Shown here: positions 1 to 8,568 of the stretch, piece after piece
Layout of the letters: each line of letters opens with the position of its first letter
Position numbering within the stretch: position 1 is the stretch's first letter
Assembly: GCA_044353855.1 (NCBI GenBank)
Contig: JBILBF010000001.1
Location: forward strand, 186,001 to 250,000
Source of the DNA: UKL13-3 sp044353855
Lineage (GTDB): Bacteria; Bacteroidota; Bacteroidia; UKL13-3
DNA length: 64,000 bases
Direction of reading: 5' to 3'
Program-made: the position numbers and the translations under genes
Notes under the pieces: model-generated
Told to the model about the DNA's origin: nothing
The model's input: only the letters and a program-made list of their open reading frames with translations
The model's database searches: none

Positions 1-1
1 C

Positions 2-646
2 CTATTTTTTTCGCACCAACATTAACCCATCTCTAATAGGGAGTAAAATATTCTCTACTCGTTCATCTTGTTGTATGGTTTGGTTAAGCAAATGCAACAA
101 CTGCGTATCTTTATCTTTTACTAATGCACTTTCATCCACTACTTTTCCACTCCACAATATATTATCCAATAGTATGTATCCGCCTATATTCAATTTTTGC
201 ATGGCTAGCTCATAGTATCGTATATAATTTGGTTTATCGGCATCTATAAAAATGAGGTCGTAGGTATAAGGAAGTGATTTTACAATGTTAAATGCATCCC
301 CAATAATATGTTTAATTCGATGTTCATACCCTGCATCAACAATATATTTATTGACCATTTCTTCTCGTTCAGCATTTACATCAATGGTTATTAATTTCCC
401 ATTATCCGTTAGCCCTTCGGCCAAACATAATGCAGAGTAGCCTGTAAAAGTTCCCAACTCTAAAATCATGTTGGGTGCAATCATTTTACTAATCATACTC
501 AACAACCTACCTTGAAAATGTCCACTTAACATGCGCGGTTGTAAAACATGTGCATGCGTATCTCTGTTCAATTGTTTCAATAGATTGTTTTCTTCTGAAG
601 TATGTTTATCACAGTAGTTTTGAATATGCTCGTTAATCATTTCCAT
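2..646 (-). CDS. Class I SAM-dependent O-methyltransferase
   Basis: A 214-residue protein of the catechol/caffeoyl-CoA O-methyltransferase type (Methyltransf_3). The SAM-binding loop reads LELGTFTGYSALCLAEGL at about residues 62-79. The acidic stretch LITIDVNAE follows, and LIFIDADKPNY (about 131-141) carries the metal and substrate aspartate typical of the family. LLDNILWSGKV near 160 is the matching family block. Length is normal. The family methylates hydroxyls of small aromatic or related molecules; the substrate here cannot be read from sequence. The start at 646 and the next Met two codons later are both possible. The gene ends one base inside the window edge and is complete. It stands alone, 48 bases beyond the next minus-strand gene. 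Confidence 0.88.
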   Translation of the reverse strand: MEMINEHIQNYCDKHTSEENNLLKQLNRDTHAHVLQPRMLSGHFQGRLLSMISKMIAPNMILELGTFTGYSALCLAEGLTDNGKLITIDVNAEREEMVNKYIVDAGYEHRIKHIIGDAFNIVKSLPYTYDLIFIDADKPNYIRYYELAMQKLNIGGYILLDNILWSGKVVDESALVKDKDTQLLHLLNQTIQQDERVENILLPIRDGLMLVRKK

Positions 647-694
647 GTATATAGGTTATATAAAATTCAACATAATTTTTGCGGTATATGTTGT

Positions 695-1918
695 TTAAAA
701 AAACTCGCCAATACCAAAATAGTAATTCCAGCTTTCGCTTCCAACAGCCACATCAAATGTTAAATTGGTATTGGAAAACTTATTAAACTTTAACCTTAAC
801 CCAGCTCCAACACCTGGGGCTATTTTTTCAAAATTACGAGTGGAAGGATTTCGCAACGATTGTGCATTGGCAAATACTGTTGCACCCCACAATCCATTTT
901 GGGTAAGGTCAAATCTGTATTCGCTTTCAATATAAGCCATCGCATCTCCTCTAAATCTACCTTGGTAATAACCTCTTCCCGAGCGGTAACTAGGATCCCA
1001 TGCTGTAGATGGTAAATCTAAGTATGGTGCTTTACCAGCAAATACATCCCAATAAAAAGACCAAAATGAAATAATATTTTGCCGTTTACGGTTAAATGAA
1101 TGATACAATTTAATATCGGCATACAAACTTTTCCAATTAGATGTGCTTCCCATCCATGTTGGAATATATTTATACATAACTCCTGCATACATTCCTTGTT
1201 GAGGATTTAATGAATTTAACCGTGAATCGAAGGCGGATGTAAAAGATAACCCATTGGACTGTGTAGCTGTTATTCCAGCACCATCATACTGTAAAACGTG
1301 GTTGTATTTTTCGTTTAGTAATTCTTCTTGAATATCATAATGATGATCGAAATGAACACCTCCCCCCATTACCAAATAACTAAACACATTTCTTAATACA
1401 CTTTGGTAAAAACGAATATGCTTATAATTTACAAGTGACGCCTCATTCTTATTACTTCCTGAACCTAAACCATAAGTTGTTTCTGGATAAATGAGGTACT
1501 TATAATCTCCAATAAAATTCCATTTGTTGTTTTTAGTCCAAATATAACTCCGAATGGGGAATACAAATTTTCCATCAAAATTTGTGTACGGAATAAAATA
1601 TATATTAGACGCATTGGTGGTTTGAGGGTCTCCTAGTAAAAAAGTTGCCGTAAAAGCTGTAACAAAAACCAAACCTGTTGCACCTTGAGCAGGACTTACA
1701 GTTGGCAATACAGAAAGCCTAAGCTTTTTGTTTAATCTATCGGGCTTTTCTTCAACACGTTGATTGAAGATTTTTAATTCCCTAAATACATCAATGATAT
1801 CTTTTTGGGAAGAAAAATTTGTTGAATCGATATATCTAACATTTTGAGCTACTAAATCACTTGATATAAAAACAACTATTACTCCAACTTTAATATAACG
1901 AAGTAAGCGTTGAGCCAT
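695..1918 (-). CDS. BamA/TamA-family outer-membrane barrel protein
   Basis: A 407-residue exported protein with an N-terminal signal sequence ending near VAQN and no obvious POTRA domains. From about residue 75 it shows alternating aromatic and polar strands, and it ends in a strand with a terminal phenylalanine (FGIGEFF), as barrels inserted by BAM usually do. The region GRGYYQGRFRGDAMAYIE (near 314-331) resembles the RGY and GD motifs of the bacterial surface antigen/Omp85 barrel, where RG reaches into the lumen. Without POTRAs it is unlikely to be the essential BamA, and its cargo or role is unknown. It is the last gene of a minus-strand run with two lipoproteins and a small barrel (1940-3812), 21 bases downstream of the nearest one, so co-transcription is likely. 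Confidence 0.72.
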   Translation of the reverse strand: MAQRLLRYIKVGVIVVFISSDLVAQNVRYIDSTNFSSQKDIIDVFRELKIFNQRVEEKPDRLNKKLRLSVLPTVSPAQGATGLVFVTAFTATFLLGDPQTTNASNIYFIPYTNFDGKFVFPIRSYIWTKNNKWNFIGDYKYLIYPETTYGLGSGSNKNEASLVNYKHIRFYQSVLRNVFSYLVMGGGVHFDHHYDIQEELLNEKYNHVLQYDGAGITATQSNGLSFTSAFDSRLNSLNPQQGMYAGVMYKYIPTWMGSTSNWKSLYADIKLYHSFNRKRQNIISFWSFYWDVFAGKAPYLDLPSTAWDPSYRSGRGYYQGRFRGDAMAYIESEYRFDLTQNGLWGATVFANAQSLRNPSTRNFEKIAPGVGAGLRLKFNKFSNTNLTFDVAVGSESWNYYFGIGEFF

Positions 1919-1939
1919 AATTAAAACTGTTATTTTTTG

Positions 1940-2581
1940 TTATTTAACAACAGGCACTATAATCTTACTTTTAATAAGTTGACGTGTAATTGCTCGTGTA
2001 AAATCCTCAGAAAATTGTTGAATTCCGGAAGGGTTATAAGTTTTAGATTGAACACTCCATACTAATTTTTCAGATTCAACATCATACAAATTGGTTTCTA
2101 TAAAAAACACTTCGTCTTGAGTGTAGTAACCTGGATCGTACATCCTAGACCCATAGTAGCCATAGTAACCTCCAAAAGAACCATAATGTCCATAACTACC
2201 CATTGGTGCATAAGCTGTATTGCCTGGAACATATTTAGTTTCTTCTTGTTGTTTGATGAGCGTAAAAGTCAAAATTCCATCATTGCCATTGCTTCTAACT
2301 TTTTCTAGAATTAAATTTTTTTCTGTTTCTGAGCCAGAAAATTTATAGGGCAATAATTCTGAAATTTTAGCTGCTTTAACTCCTTCTAGTGTTAAATTAC
2401 GATGCATCTCTTGTTCAACAATTTGTTTTGCGGTTGCTCTTTCAGTAATGGCTGCTATGCAAATATTATAATATTGCTTATTTGCCACAATAGGGCTTCG
2501 CCACACAGCTGTAATACTTGTAGAAGAAGAACATCCCCAAAGGAATGATAACACAATAAAACTATAGTATACTTTTTTCAT
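1940..2581 (-). CDS. DUF4136-like lipoprotein
   Basis: A 213-residue predicted lipoprotein: signal sequence with lipobox SFLWGC, Cys17 followed by SSSTS. The mature part resembles DUF4136-type lipoproteins, with an early ITAVW strand, conserved hydrophobic strands and a late stretch ESEKLVWSVQSKTYNP near residue 168. A glycine/tyrosine-rich loop (GSYGHYGSFGGYYGYYG, about 128-144) interrupts the domain. The stop codon touches the start of the next minus-strand gene side by side with no gap (the upstream barrel ends at 2582), so the genes are surely co-transcribed. Function unknown; it is probably an outer- or inner-membrane-anchored periplasmic protein. Confidence 0.7.
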   Translation of the reverse strand: MKKVYYSFIVLSFLWGCSSSTSITAVWRSPIVANKQYYNICIAAITERATAKQIVEQEMHRNLTLEGVKAAKISELLPYKFSGSETEKNLILEKVRSNGNDGILTFTLIKQQEETKYVPGNTAYAPMGSYGHYGSFGGYYGYYGSRMYDPGYYTQDEVFFIETNLYDVESEKLVWSVQSKTYNPSGIQQFSEDFTRAITRQLIKSKIIVPVVK

Positions 2582-3184
2582 CTAATCAACCATAAATGCT
2601 AAACCCATATTTAAACCAAGAAACGATTGAGCTTCCAAATCATTTGTTTTAAACGTATTGTAATATTTAGCTGAAAGTTTCAAAAATGTATTATCCGATA
2701 ATTCCACTGCAACACCTGCTTCTGGCTTTAATCCAAATTGCCAAGAGTCTTCTGTAATACTATACATACCTACTTCGTTTCGTTTTTCGGTATATATTAT
2801 TCCTAGTCCTAAAGCTACGTATGGTTTTATCCATGCTTCTGGAAGTATAAAATAATTTAACCCAATAAAAAATGGAACACTTTCGGTATAGCGGTATTGT
2901 TTACCTGTTATGGAAAGTGTTTTATAGTCATACGTTGCTTTATCTAGTGTTTCCTGAAAATAATTCCAACCTCCTTCAACATGTACTCCAAAATGATCAT
3001 CGGGTACATACGTGTATTCAAATGACATTCCTCTGTAACTAGTTGACCCAATAAAATCACCTGTATTGCCTAATGGAACACTGATAACATAATTGATTCC
3101 AAAAGCGCCTACTTGTGCTTTTGTCGTTAATGAAATACTAAGTATAAAAAGTAATACTGCACTATTTTTTAATATCTGTTTCAT
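2582..3184 (-). CDS. Small outer-membrane beta-barrel protein
   Basis: A 200-residue exported protein. The signal sequence ends at about residue 23 (TTKAQ). It is followed by alternating strands of an eight-stranded barrel of the OmpA/OmpX or outer_membrane_beta-barrel type (GAFGINYVISVPLG, GVHVEGGWNYF, PYVALGLGIIY, FGLKPEAGVAVEL, LGLNMGLAFMVD). The function of such small barrels is rarely known. It lies between two DUF4136-like lipoproteins, 4 bases after one and directly abutting the other. The three probably form an envelope operon together with the BamA-type barrel downstream. Confidence 0.7.
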   Translation of the reverse strand: MKQILKNSAVLLFILSISLTTKAQVGAFGINYVISVPLGNTGDFIGSTSYRGMSFEYTYVPDDHFGVHVEGGWNYFQETLDKATYDYKTLSITGKQYRYTESVPFFIGLNYFILPEAWIKPYVALGLGIIYTEKRNEVGMYSITEDSWQFGLKPEAGVAVELSDNTFLKLSAKYYNTFKTNDLEAQSFLGLNMGLAFMVD

Positions 3185-3188
3185 GCAC

Positions 3189-3812
3189 TTATTTTTTTAA
3201 ATAGGGTGATTGCTTAAACGATTGGTTGATTGTGGTTGTAATTCGAGCTTGAATTGTGGCTGAACTTCCTTCTGCCAATCCGTTTACAACAGCTGTCCAA
3301 ATTACAGGCAACTGTAAATTATTTGTATCAGACACATCTGTCATTTGAATAAAAATAGATCCTGTTTTATAAGAGCTAACCGTTGGAGGATAATAGTAGC
3401 CTGGATAATACCAACCATAACCTCCAGTTGGATAATACCACCCCCAGTAGTTATAGCTGTAGTAAATATTAGTAGTTTGGCTAAATGAGGTTAAAAGCAA
3501 CACATCTGGTTTAACATTATTTTTATTTACCAGTTCCCATCCATTTGCTATCATATTTTGTTTGATAGTAGCTATAATTTTGTCTCCAAATACAGGTTTT
3601 AAAAATTCAGCCGATCCATCAAATTCCTCTTCTCCCACCAACACAACACTGTCAGGTATAGCGAATGTCTTTTTTACACTAAAGTCTGCGTTTTTACTGT
3701 AATTGGTTATTACCAAATCCAAATCATCGACAGTTACACTATCATATTTTTGGCACCCCGACAAAATAGCTGCAGAAATTATTAAACTGCAAAATATTAA
3801 TCTGTTTTTCAT
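3189..3812 (-). CDS. DUF4136 lipoprotein
   Basis: A 207-residue lipoprotein with lipobox ILSGC (Cys20). The mature N-terminus contains DLVITNYSKNADFSVKKTFAIPD, the opening of the DUF4136 domain, where a conserved Y/F-x-x-Y/F-K-T-F block is expected. The end, IQARITTTINQSFKQSPYLKK, matches the usual C-terminal helix of that family. A tyrosine-, tryptophan- and proline-rich loop (about 118-140) separates the two halves. It is the first gene of the minus-strand envelope run 3812-695. No function is established for DUF4136; members are lipoproteins of Gram-negative bacteria. Confidence 0.78.
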   Translation of the reverse strand: MKNRLIFCSLIISAAILSGCQKYDSVTVDDLDLVITNYSKNADFSVKKTFAIPDSVVLVGEEEFDGSAEFLKPVFGDKIIATIKQNMIANGWELVNKNNVKPDVLLLTSFSQTTNIYYSYNYWGWYYPTGGYGWYYPGYYYPPTVSSYKTGSIFIQMTDVSDTNNLQLPVIWTAVVNGLAEGSSATIQARITTTINQSFKQSPYLKK

Positions 3813-4271
3813 TATTAATTGTTTATTCGAGTTTAGATAGCAACATTACACATTTTATACTTATGGGCAAAATTTTTTGGCCTGCCTAAAAAGCTTCTAA
3901 TAAAATAAAATGCAACCCAGAACCATTCTCAATTGCTTATACAATTTCAATCATTTGATTCACCAGTGCCCTTTAGTTCATTTTCTTTTATCAAACTAAC
4001 CCTCCTGTTGTGGCCATTGTATTCAATAATTGTTATTTGTGTTTGCTGCAAAAGTTCTATTTAGCCATGCAACTATACCCTGCTTTCCATTTATAGAAAA
4101 TTGGTGATGAAAATAAACGTTGTTTTATGCTTCGATTGCGCTTCCATTTTATTTTTATTTCCGCTCTACAATTTATAAAAAAAATACTTGCGGTTTTACT
4201 CTCTAAAACAAGATAATACCAGATTCCTGTTTTTGTTTTTGGTATAATTTGGTATCATTGAAGCTATATAG
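3813..4271. other. Divergent intergenic region before the efflux operon
   Basis: This 459-base AT-rich stretch lies between the DUF4136 lipoprotein (minus) and the efflux adaptor (plus). I see no gene-like reading frame or RNA gene in it. Near its right end the octamer TTTGGTAT occurs twice in direct repeat, at 4238-4245 and 4248-4255, exactly one helical turn apart. A reversed half (ATACCA) lies at 4216-4221. This is a possible operator for the efflux operon. No exact TAnnTTTG promoter box was found next to the adaptor start. Confidence 0.4.
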
Positions 4272-5408
4272 ATGTATAGCATGAAAACAATCTTTTACCT
4301 TTTTTCTTTACTATTATTAGTTGCTTGTGGGGGTGTAGAACAAAAATTCCAATTGGTACCCGAAGTTAATATTGTAGCTGCAGGACAATATGATATTCCT
4401 GTTTTTTCTGAATATGTTGGCCAAGTATTAGGGCAATCAGATATAGCTTTAAGGCCTCGTGTAGAGGGATGGATTACCGCAATTCATTTTAAAGAAGGTG
4501 ATAATGTGAAACAAGGTGATTTGTTGTATACCATTGAAGATATACAATTGCAAAATAATGTAGCCAATGCACAAGCTAAACTTACAGAAGCTGAAGCTAT
4601 GTATCAAAAAGCCAAATCTGATCTGGATAGGATTGAACCTTTGGTAGCAGCAAACGCTTTAAGTCAACGTGATTTAGATGCAGCTCGAGCTTATTACCAA
4701 GCTCAAAAAGAAAATGTAAATAGTGCTATGGCCATGAAATCCAATGCGCAAATAGAACAAGGTTACTCGCGCATTACAGCACCCATCTCTGGAATTATTG
4801 GTATTTCAAAAGTACAAGTGGGGGATTATGTGAGCAGGAGTTTTGCAGACAATTCAATTAATACCATTTCGGCAACGGCTTCTGTTAGAGTTCGTTTTTC
4901 CATCACCGAAAATGAGTTTCTAACATTCAAAAAAAGACGTGAAGCAATGGGTGCAACTAAAGACTCAATAGAGATTGGTTTATTGTTAAGTGATGGAACT
5001 TTATATCCTGAAACGGGTAAGGTAGATTTTGCTGATAGGAGTATAGATCCGCAAACAGGAACATTGATGATACAAGCTATATTCAAAAATGACTCTAAAC
5101 TTTTACGCCCTGGTCAGTATGTAAAAGTACGATTCAAATCGGATGAAATGAAACAAGCCATTGTTATTCCGCAACAAGCCATTAACCAATTGCAAAGTGT
5201 TTTTAGGGTATTTGTGCTAAACGATAGCAACCAAATTATACCGCGAATGGTAAAAGTTGGTCCGCGCAATGGAAGTAATTGGGTGATTACAGATGGCCTA
5301 AAGGCATCAGACAAAGTTGCTGTATTGGGAAATGCCATTGTGAAACCTAAAATGGTTGTAAAACCAGTAAACATGCCCTGGAATTACGATTCAACATTAG
5401 TTAAATAA
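4272..5408 (+). CDS. RND efflux periplasmic adaptor lipoprotein (MexA/AcrA family)
   Basis: A 378-residue membrane-fusion protein that would bridge the inner-membrane pump to the outer-membrane channel in the periplasm. The signal sequence ends in lipobox LLVAC (Cys19 from this start), so it is lipid-anchored. Family blocks in order: EYVGQVLGQSDIALRPRVEGWI (first half of the lipoyl domain), KQGDLLYTIED, a coiled-coil hairpin at about 95-150 (QAKLTEAEAMYQKAKSDLDR and LSQRDLDAARAYYQAQ), ITAPISGIIG (second lipoyl half), then the beta-barrel and membrane-proximal part with LLRPGQYVKVRF. ATG at 4272 and a second ATG at 4281 are both possible; the later one gives a more usual MKT start. It is first in the operon, 25 bases before the pump gene. 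Confidence 0.93.
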   Translation: MYSMKTIFYLFSLLLLVACGGVEQKFQLVPEVNIVAAGQYDIPVFSEYVGQVLGQSDIALRPRVEGWITAIHFKEGDNVKQGDLLYTIEDIQLQNNVANAQAKLTEAEAMYQKAKSDLDRIEPLVAANALSQRDLDAARAYYQAQKENVNSAMAMKSNAQIEQGYSRITAPISGIIGISKVQVGDYVSRSFADNSINTISATASVRVRFSITENEFLTFKKRREAMGATKDSIEIGLLLSDGTLYPETGKVDFADRSIDPQTGTLMIQAIFKNDSKLLRPGQYVKVRFKSDEMKQAIVIPQQAINQLQSVFRVFVLNDSNQIIPRMVKVGPRNGSNWVITDGLKASDKVAVLGNAIVKPKMVVKPVNMPWNYDSTLVK

Positions 5409-5433
5409 TTCTTATCCATTAGCCACACACACA

Positions 5434-8400
5434 ATGAGTGAATTTTTTATACGCAGACCCATCGTAGCCATGGTGATTTCAATCCTAACCATCATTTTGG
5501 GATTGCTTATTTTGGCCGGAATACCCATCTCTCAGTATCCAGAGATTACACCGCCTATGGTAAGAATTACAGGCTTATATAATGGTGCCAATGCGGTAAA
5601 TATGGAACAAACAGTAGCCGTTCCTTTAGAGCAACAAGTAAACGGTGTGGAAAATATGCTGTACATGCGCTCCGTAAATGCAGGTGATGGAAGCACTGTA
5701 TTGGAGGTTTCTTTTGAAGTAGGAACTGATTTAGACAATGCGAATATGCTTACCCAAAACAGGGTATCACAAGCTACTCCGTTTTTACCCAATGAGGTTA
5801 AAGAAATTGGTGTAACAACAAAAAAATCACTCACCTTTCCGTTGATGTTGATTTCGTTAAGCTCACCGAATAGTTCTTACGACACAAAATTTTTAAATAA
5901 TTATGCCTTTATCAATGTAGTAGATAATCTTAAACGTATTAAAGGTATTGGTGATGTGGTTGTATTTGGAGGTTCAGAATACAGTATGCGTATTTGGCTT
6001 CAACCCGATAAGTTAGCAAGGTATGGCTTAACAGTACCAGATGTGATGAATGCCATTAGAGAGCAAAATGCAATCAAATCGGGTGGTAGTTTTGGAGGAA
6101 CACCTGCAACACCTGGAAATCAAAACACGTATTCAGCCATTTTACAATCACGGTTACTCACCGAAGATCAATTTGGTGACATTGTACTTAAAACAAATAA
6201 TAATGGAGGCCAAGTTTTTATCAAAGACATTGCCCGAATAGAATTGGGAACTGAAAACTATAACCAAAATAGCCGCTTAAATGGAGCCTCTGCATCTACT
6301 ATTGCCATCTTTCAAATTCCTGGTTCAAATGCATTGGACGTAGCCACTCATGTGCGTGAAAAAATGGGTGACCTCAAGGAACGCTTTCCAGAAGATATGG
6401 AATTGAATTATTCTTTGGACACAACAGCGGCTGTATCAGAAGGTATCAATGAAATTATCCATACTTTATTCGAAGCCATTTTACTTGTTATTATTGTGGT
6501 TTTTCTCTTTTTACAAGATTGGCGTGCTACGCTTATTCCCTTGCTTACGGTTCCGGTTTCACTTATTGGAACTTTTATTCTATTCCCCCTTTTTGGATTT
6601 TCAATCAATGTACTTTCATTGTTGGGTTTAGTATTGGCTATTGGACTAGTAGTAGATGATGCCATTGTGGTGGTAGAGGCTGTAATGCACCATATAGAAC
6701 ATGGTCTTTCACCCAAAGAGGCAACCAGCAAAGCCATGAAAGAGGTTGCTGGTCCCGTTGTGGCTATTGCCTTAATTCTTTCTGCGGTATTTATTCCTGT
6801 TGCTCTTGCAGGTGGCATAACCGGTTTATTGTACCAGCAGTTTGCTATTACCATTGCTATTTCTGTATGCTTGTCTGCTTTTAATGCTTTAACCCTAAGC
6901 CCGGCCTTGGCCGCCTTGTTGCTTAAACCTAAAACCCCCCATGCAAAAAAGAATTTCCTTACACGTTTCTTCGATAGTTTTAACCGCGCATTCGAAAAGT
7001 TTACCAACAGTTATGGAAATTTGGCAGGATTTTTTGCACGCAAAACACTTGTTACATTGGTTATCCTAGGAGGAATAATTGGTATGGTTGTATTATTAGG
7101 TGGCAAAATTCCTTCTGGATTTGTGCCCGAAGAAGACCAAGGTTATTTTATCATTGCAGTGAATTTACCCGATGCTGCTTCGCTTGAACGAACAGATATA
7201 GTGACAAGAAAATTGGAGAAAATCTTAAAAGAAATACCTGAGATTGACCTTTATACCTGTATCAATGGAAATAACCTTTTGAGCAGTACCATTGCTCCAA
7301 ATGCTGGAACCTTTTTTATTACCCTTAAACCTTGGGAAGAACGGGAAAAAACTGCGTTGGATATTGTTCAATTAGTGAATGCAACATGTTTAAAAGCAAT
7401 TACCGAAGCAACAGTTATAGCAGTAGGTCCTCCTCCTATTCAAGGTCTGGGGTCAGGTGGAGGATTCACCTTAATGTTGCAGGATATTGCAGGAAATTCT
7501 CCACAATATTTGGCTGAACAATCGCAACGATTTATTGCAGAGGCAAGCAAACGACCAGAGATTGGTAGAATTTTTACTTTATATCGCGCTAATGTTCCCC
7601 AAAAAAGTATAGAAATTGATAAGGATAAAGTACAAAAACTTGGATTAAATTTAAATGAAGTAAACCAAACTGTTTCTACTTTATTGGGATCTAGTTTTAT
7701 TAACAACTTCAACTTGTTTGGTCGTCAATACAAAACGTATGTAATGGCTGATGAACAATACAGAATGCGAACAGAAGACTTGAGCCAATTTTTTGTGCGA
7801 GACAAAGAAGGAAAAATGGTGCCACTCACCACTATTGCAACTGTAAAAGATACCTCAGGACCACAATACGTAAATCATTTCAATATTTTTAGAGCTGCCG
7901 AAATTGGTGGAGTTCCTGCAGCCGGATACAGTTCCGCTCAAGCACTTGATGCATTGGAAGAAGTGGCCAAAGAAGTGTTGCCTGCAGATATGAGTTACCA
8001 ATGGAGCAATATTTCCTATCAAGAAAAAGCAGCTTCGGGTAAAGGTGCAATGGTATTTGGTATGGCTTTGTTATTTGTGTTTTTAATTTTGGCCGCTCAA
8101 TACGAAAGTTGGAGTTTACCTTTTTCTGTTTTGCTTGGCACACCGTGGGCTGTAATGGGGGCATTTATTGGATTATTTATTGGCGGACTGTGGTCATTAA
8201 GTTATGTAAATAATGTATTTGCACAAATTGGATTGGTAATGTTAATTGGCTTAAATGCTAAAAATGCCATCCTGATTGTAGAGTTTGCCAAAATGAAACA
8301 TGAAGAAGGGGAAGATGTTTTAAAGGCAGCCTTGGATGGAGCCAAATTACGTTTTCGGCCAATATTAATGACCTCGTTTGCCTTTATCTTAGGGGTTATT

Positions 8401-8568
8401 CCATTGCTTACTGCAAGCGGAGCAGGTGCAGAGGGAAGAAAAGTAATGGGTATTGCTGTATTTAGCGGAATGACCATTGCAACGGCCATTGGTGTAATTC
8501 TAATTCCTTCCTTTTTTGTGATGATAACCAACCTAACTAGCAAAAAGAAAGGAACAGAAGCAAAATGA
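5434..8568 (+). CDS. RND multidrug efflux pump, HAE1 family (AcrB/MexB type)
   Basis: A 1044-residue inner-membrane transporter, the usual length for the HAE1 family. It starts with the family signature FFIRRPIVAMVISILTIILG in TM1. The second large membrane block contains GLVLAIGLVVDDAIVVVEAV, whose DD pair (about residues 405-406) is the proton-relay aspartate pair of TM4. The second half has VMLIGLNAKNAILIVEFAK with the TM10 lysine. Two large periplasmic porter/docking loops separate TM1-TM2 and TM7-TM8, and FVPEEDQGYFI marks the start of the second loop. It would export amphiphilic drugs, detergents or lipids using the proton gradient. It sits between its adaptor and its channel, overlapping the channel gene by 4 bases (ATGA). 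No regulator gene is adjacent. Confidence 0.97.
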   Translation: MSEFFIRRPIVAMVISILTIILGLLILAGIPISQYPEITPPMVRITGLYNGANAVNMEQTVAVPLEQQVNGVENMLYMRSVNAGDGSTVLEVSFEVGTDLDNANMLTQNRVSQATPFLPNEVKEIGVTTKKSLTFPLMLISLSSPNSSYDTKFLNNYAFINVVDNLKRIKGIGDVVVFGGSEYSMRIWLQPDKLARYGLTVPDVMNAIREQNAIKSGGSFGGTPATPGNQNTYSAILQSRLLTEDQFGDIVLKTNNNGGQVFIKDIARIELGTENYNQNSRLNGASASTIAIFQIPGSNALDVATHVREKMGDLKERFPEDMELNYSLDTTAAVSEGINEIIHTLFEAILLVIIVVFLFLQDWRATLIPLLTVPVSLIGTFILFPLFGFSINVLSLLGLVLAIGLVVDDAIVVVEAVMHHIEHGLSPKEATSKAMKEVAGPVVAIALILSAVFIPVALAGGITGLLYQQFAITIAISVCLSAFNALTLSPALAALLLKPKTPHAKKNFLTRFFDSFNRAFEKFTNSYGNLAGFFARKTLVTLVILGGIIGMVVLLGGKIPSGFVPEEDQGYFIIAVNLPDAASLERTDIVTRKLEKILKEIPEIDLYTCINGNNLLSSTIAPNAGTFFITLKPWEEREKTALDIVQLVNATCLKAITEATVIAVGPPPIQGLGSGGGFTLMLQDIAGNSPQYLAEQSQRFIAEASKRPEIGRIFTLYRANVPQKSIEIDKDKVQKLGLNLNEVNQTVSTLLGSSFINNFNLFGRQYKTYVMADEQYRMRTEDLSQFFVRDKEGKMVPLTTIATVKDTSGPQYVNHFNIFRAAEIGGVPAAGYSSAQALDALEEVAKEVLPADMSYQWSNISYQEKAASGKGAMVFGMALLFVFLILAAQYESWSLPFSVLLGTPWAVMGAFIGLFIGGLWSLSYVNNVFAQIGLVMLIGLNAKNAILIVEFAKMKHEEGEDVLKAALDGAKLRFRPILMTSFAFILGVIPLLTASGAGAEGRKVMGIAVFSGMTIATAIGVILIPSFFVMITNLTSKKKGTEAK

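Noticed and set aside
6408..7007. A 199-codon open frame on the minus strand within the efflux pump gene
   Set aside because: It lies opposite strongly conserved coding sequence, has no family features and no start signals; it is a shadow of the pump gene.
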